Assembly: GCA_043557195.1 (NCBI GenBank)
Contig: CP121314.1
Span: forward strand, 2,914,001-2,978,000
DNA length: 64,000 nt
DNA from: Jejuia sp043557195
Lineage (GTDB): Bacteria > Bacteroidota > Bacteroidia > Flavobacteriales > Flavobacteriaceae
Reading direction: 5' to 3'
In this document: positions 62,723-64,000 of the stretch, in pieces
Layout: each line of letters begins with the position of its first letter
How positions within the stretch are numbered: the stretch's first letter is position 1
Made by a program: the position numbers and the translations under genes
The notes under the pieces: generated by a model
The model's input: only the letters and a program-made list of their open reading frames with translations
Databases searched by the model: none
Told to the model about the DNA's origin: nothing

Positions 62723-64000
62723 ATGAATGTACATTTTATAGCCATTGGCGGTGCAGCAATGCACAATTTAGCATTAGCACTTCACAACAAAGGATACAAC
62801 GTAACAGGAAGCGACGATACCATTTTCGAACCTTCAAAATCAAGATTAGAGGCAAAAGGGTTATTGCCCAAAAGTTTTGGTTGGTTTCCAGAAAAAATCA
62901 CTTCAAAATTGGATGCTATTGTTTTGGGGATGCATGCAAAAGCAGATAATCCAGAGTTGTTAAAAGCTCAGGAACTAAGCGTTAAAATTTACAGTTACCC
63001 AGAGTTTTTGTACGAGCAATCCAAACACAAAACCCGTGTTGTGATAGGTGGAAGCCATGGAAAAACAACAATAACCTCCATGATTTTACATGTAATGCAT
63101 TACCACGACAGAGATGTAGATTATATGGTAGGCGCACAATTAGAAGGGTTTGATGTAATGGTAAAACTCACTGAGGACAACGATTTTATTGTTTTAGAAG
63201 GCGATGAGTATTTAAGTTCACCAATTGATAGACGTCCAAAGTTTCATTTGTATAAACCTAATATTGCACTGTTAAGCGGTATTGCTTGGGATCATATTAA
63301 CGTATTTCCAACTTACGAAAACTATGTAGCGCAGTTTAGTATTTTCGTAGATTCTATTGTATCTGGTGGTAGTATCAATTACAACGAAGAAGACCCAGAA
63401 GTAAAGCGAGTAGTAGAGGCTAGTGAAAATACCATTAGAAAACTACCATACCAAACACCAGCGTATACGGTGGAAAGCGGACAAACACTTTTGGAAACAC
63501 CAGAAGGCGACTTACCAATTGAAGTATTTGGAAAGCACAACCTAAATAATTTGGCGGGCGCCAAATGGATTTGTCAGCATATGGGCATTGACGAAGACGA
63601 TTTTTACGAAGCCATTTCTACATTTAAAGGCGCTAGTAAACGTTTGGAAAAAATAGCTGAAAGTAAAAATAGCGTAGCATATAAAGATTTTGCGCATTCG
63701 CCTAGTAAAGTTGAGGCCACAACCAAAGCGGTTAAAGAACAATACCACAACCGAACCTTGGTAGCTTGTTTAGAGTTGCATACGTATAGTAGTTTAAATG
63801 CTGAGTTTTTAAAAGAATACAAAGGCGCACTTGATGCCGCCGATGTAGCAGTAGTATTTTATTCGCCGCATGCTGTGGAAATTAAAAAATTAGAAGAAGT
63901 ATCGCATCAACAAATAGCAGATGCTTTTCAGAAAGATGACTTAATTATTTACACCAACCCAGACGATTTCAAAAACTTTTTGTTTTCTCAAAACTTTGAT
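62723..64000 (+). CDS. mpl: UDP-N-acetylmuramate:L-alanyl-gamma-D-glutamyl-meso-diaminopimelate ligase (3' partial)
   Basis: Mpl is a peptidoglycan-recycling ligase that joins the free tripeptide to UDP-MurNAc. The 426 codons in the window begin VHFIAIGGAAMHNLALAL and contain the ATP loop GGSHGKTTITSM, the Mur-ligase EGDEYLSS region and the SGIAWDHINVFPTYENY segment. The MSD-type C-terminal domain begins near KDFAHSPSKV. It continues past the right edge, so the end is missing. Start ATG at 62723, after a short leader with TTTGAACTTTAAACT, also seen before obg. Confidence 0.93.
   Translation, partial: MNVHFIAIGGAAMHNLALALHNKGYNVTGSDDTIFEPSKSRLEAKGLLPKSFGWFPEKITSKLDAIVLGMHAKADNPELLKAQELSVKIYSYPEFLYEQSKHKTRVVIGGSHGKTTITSMILHVMHYHDRDVDYMVGAQLEGFDVMVKLTEDNDFIVLEGDEYLSSPIDRRPKFHLYKPNIALLSGIAWDHINVFPTYENYVAQFSIFVDSIVSGGSINYNEEDPEVKRVVEASENTIRKLPYQTPAYTVESGQTLLETPEGDLPIEVFGKHNLNNLAGAKWICQHMGIDEDDFYEAISTFKGASKRLEKIAESKNSVAYKDFAHSPSKVEATTKAVKEQYHNRTLVACLELHTYSSLNAEFLKEYKGALDAADVAVVFYSPHAVEIKKLEEVSHQQIADAFQKDDLIIYTNPDDFKNFLFSQNFD

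Noticed and set aside
1..64000. tRNA, rRNA, insertion sequence, prophage or plasmid origin
   Set aside because: No clover-leaf pattern, transposase or integrase motif, direct-repeat boundary or replication gene was seen; a tool search could still find a small RNA.

Overview
The window is a contiguous piece of a chromosome from a marine-type member of the Flavobacteriaceae (phylum Bacteroidota). The evidence is an AT-rich composition, the type IX secretion system (T9SS) genes porU and porV, several secreted proteins with T9SS C-terminal sorting domains, promoter boxes of the Bacteroidota type (TAnnTTTG), absence of Shine-Dalgarno sequences, a fused HPRT-adenylate kinase, and polysaccharide-degradation genes. 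I saw no rRNA, tRNA, CRISPR array, insertion sequence or prophage.

Layout, left to right. 1-7.5 kb: T9SS sortase porU (5' end outside the window), porV, cytidine deaminase, and pyruvate dehydrogenase E1-alpha and E2. 7.6-12.8 kb: a two-component system (TPR histidine kinase plus LuxR-type regulator), a BspA-like leucine-rich-repeat surface protein, and a small cadherin-like lipoprotein followed by a possible 27-residue membrane peptide. Each of these three transcription units is preceded by the same palindrome (CTACCC-N4/5-GGGTRG), placed 38-39 bp before a TAnnTTTA box, so they look like one autoregulated surface regulon. 12.8-20.3 kb: M28 peptidase, SDR, a T9SS type-B cargo protein, then HAD hydrolase, glycosyltransferase, methyltransferase and a polytopic membrane protein. 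20.5-28.8 kb: SprT-like protein, GDP-mannose pyrophosphorylase, DUF389 protein, a frameshifted glycoside-hydrolase remnant, SDR, a GH105-BNR_4 fusion (probable polyuronide/ulvan-type degradation) with a palindromic operator, and the MlaF-MlaE lipid transporter. 28.9-35.9 kb: PafA-like phosphatase, a T9SS cargo protein built of near-identical 657-bp tandem repeats, and a GT2-methyltransferase-KAS III operon. 36-46 kb: gcvP, UbiA-like protein, ECF sigma factor with a small zinc-type anti-sigma candidate, a GbsR/MarR-type regulator with two matching palindromic operators flanking its gene, LAS-type peptidase and M3 peptidase. 46-64 kb: purE/purK, HPRT-ADK, obg, hydrolase, DUF4136 lipoprotein, a frameshifted small secreted protein, SDR, M64 peptidase, a 2051-residue alpha-2-macroglobulin, a TPR protein, and mpl running off the right end.

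Three copies of a structured intergenic repeat (GGCGTTA...TAACGC) occur at 40.75, 50.17 and 62.48 kb. The third carries an inserted copy of a second, GTCATT...AATCT-type repeat. Two relatives of that second repeat lie in frame inside the alpha-2-macroglobulin gene. These repeats and the two regulator-operator sets are the least explained parts of the window.

All functional assignments come from reading motifs and from family knowledge; no database search was run.
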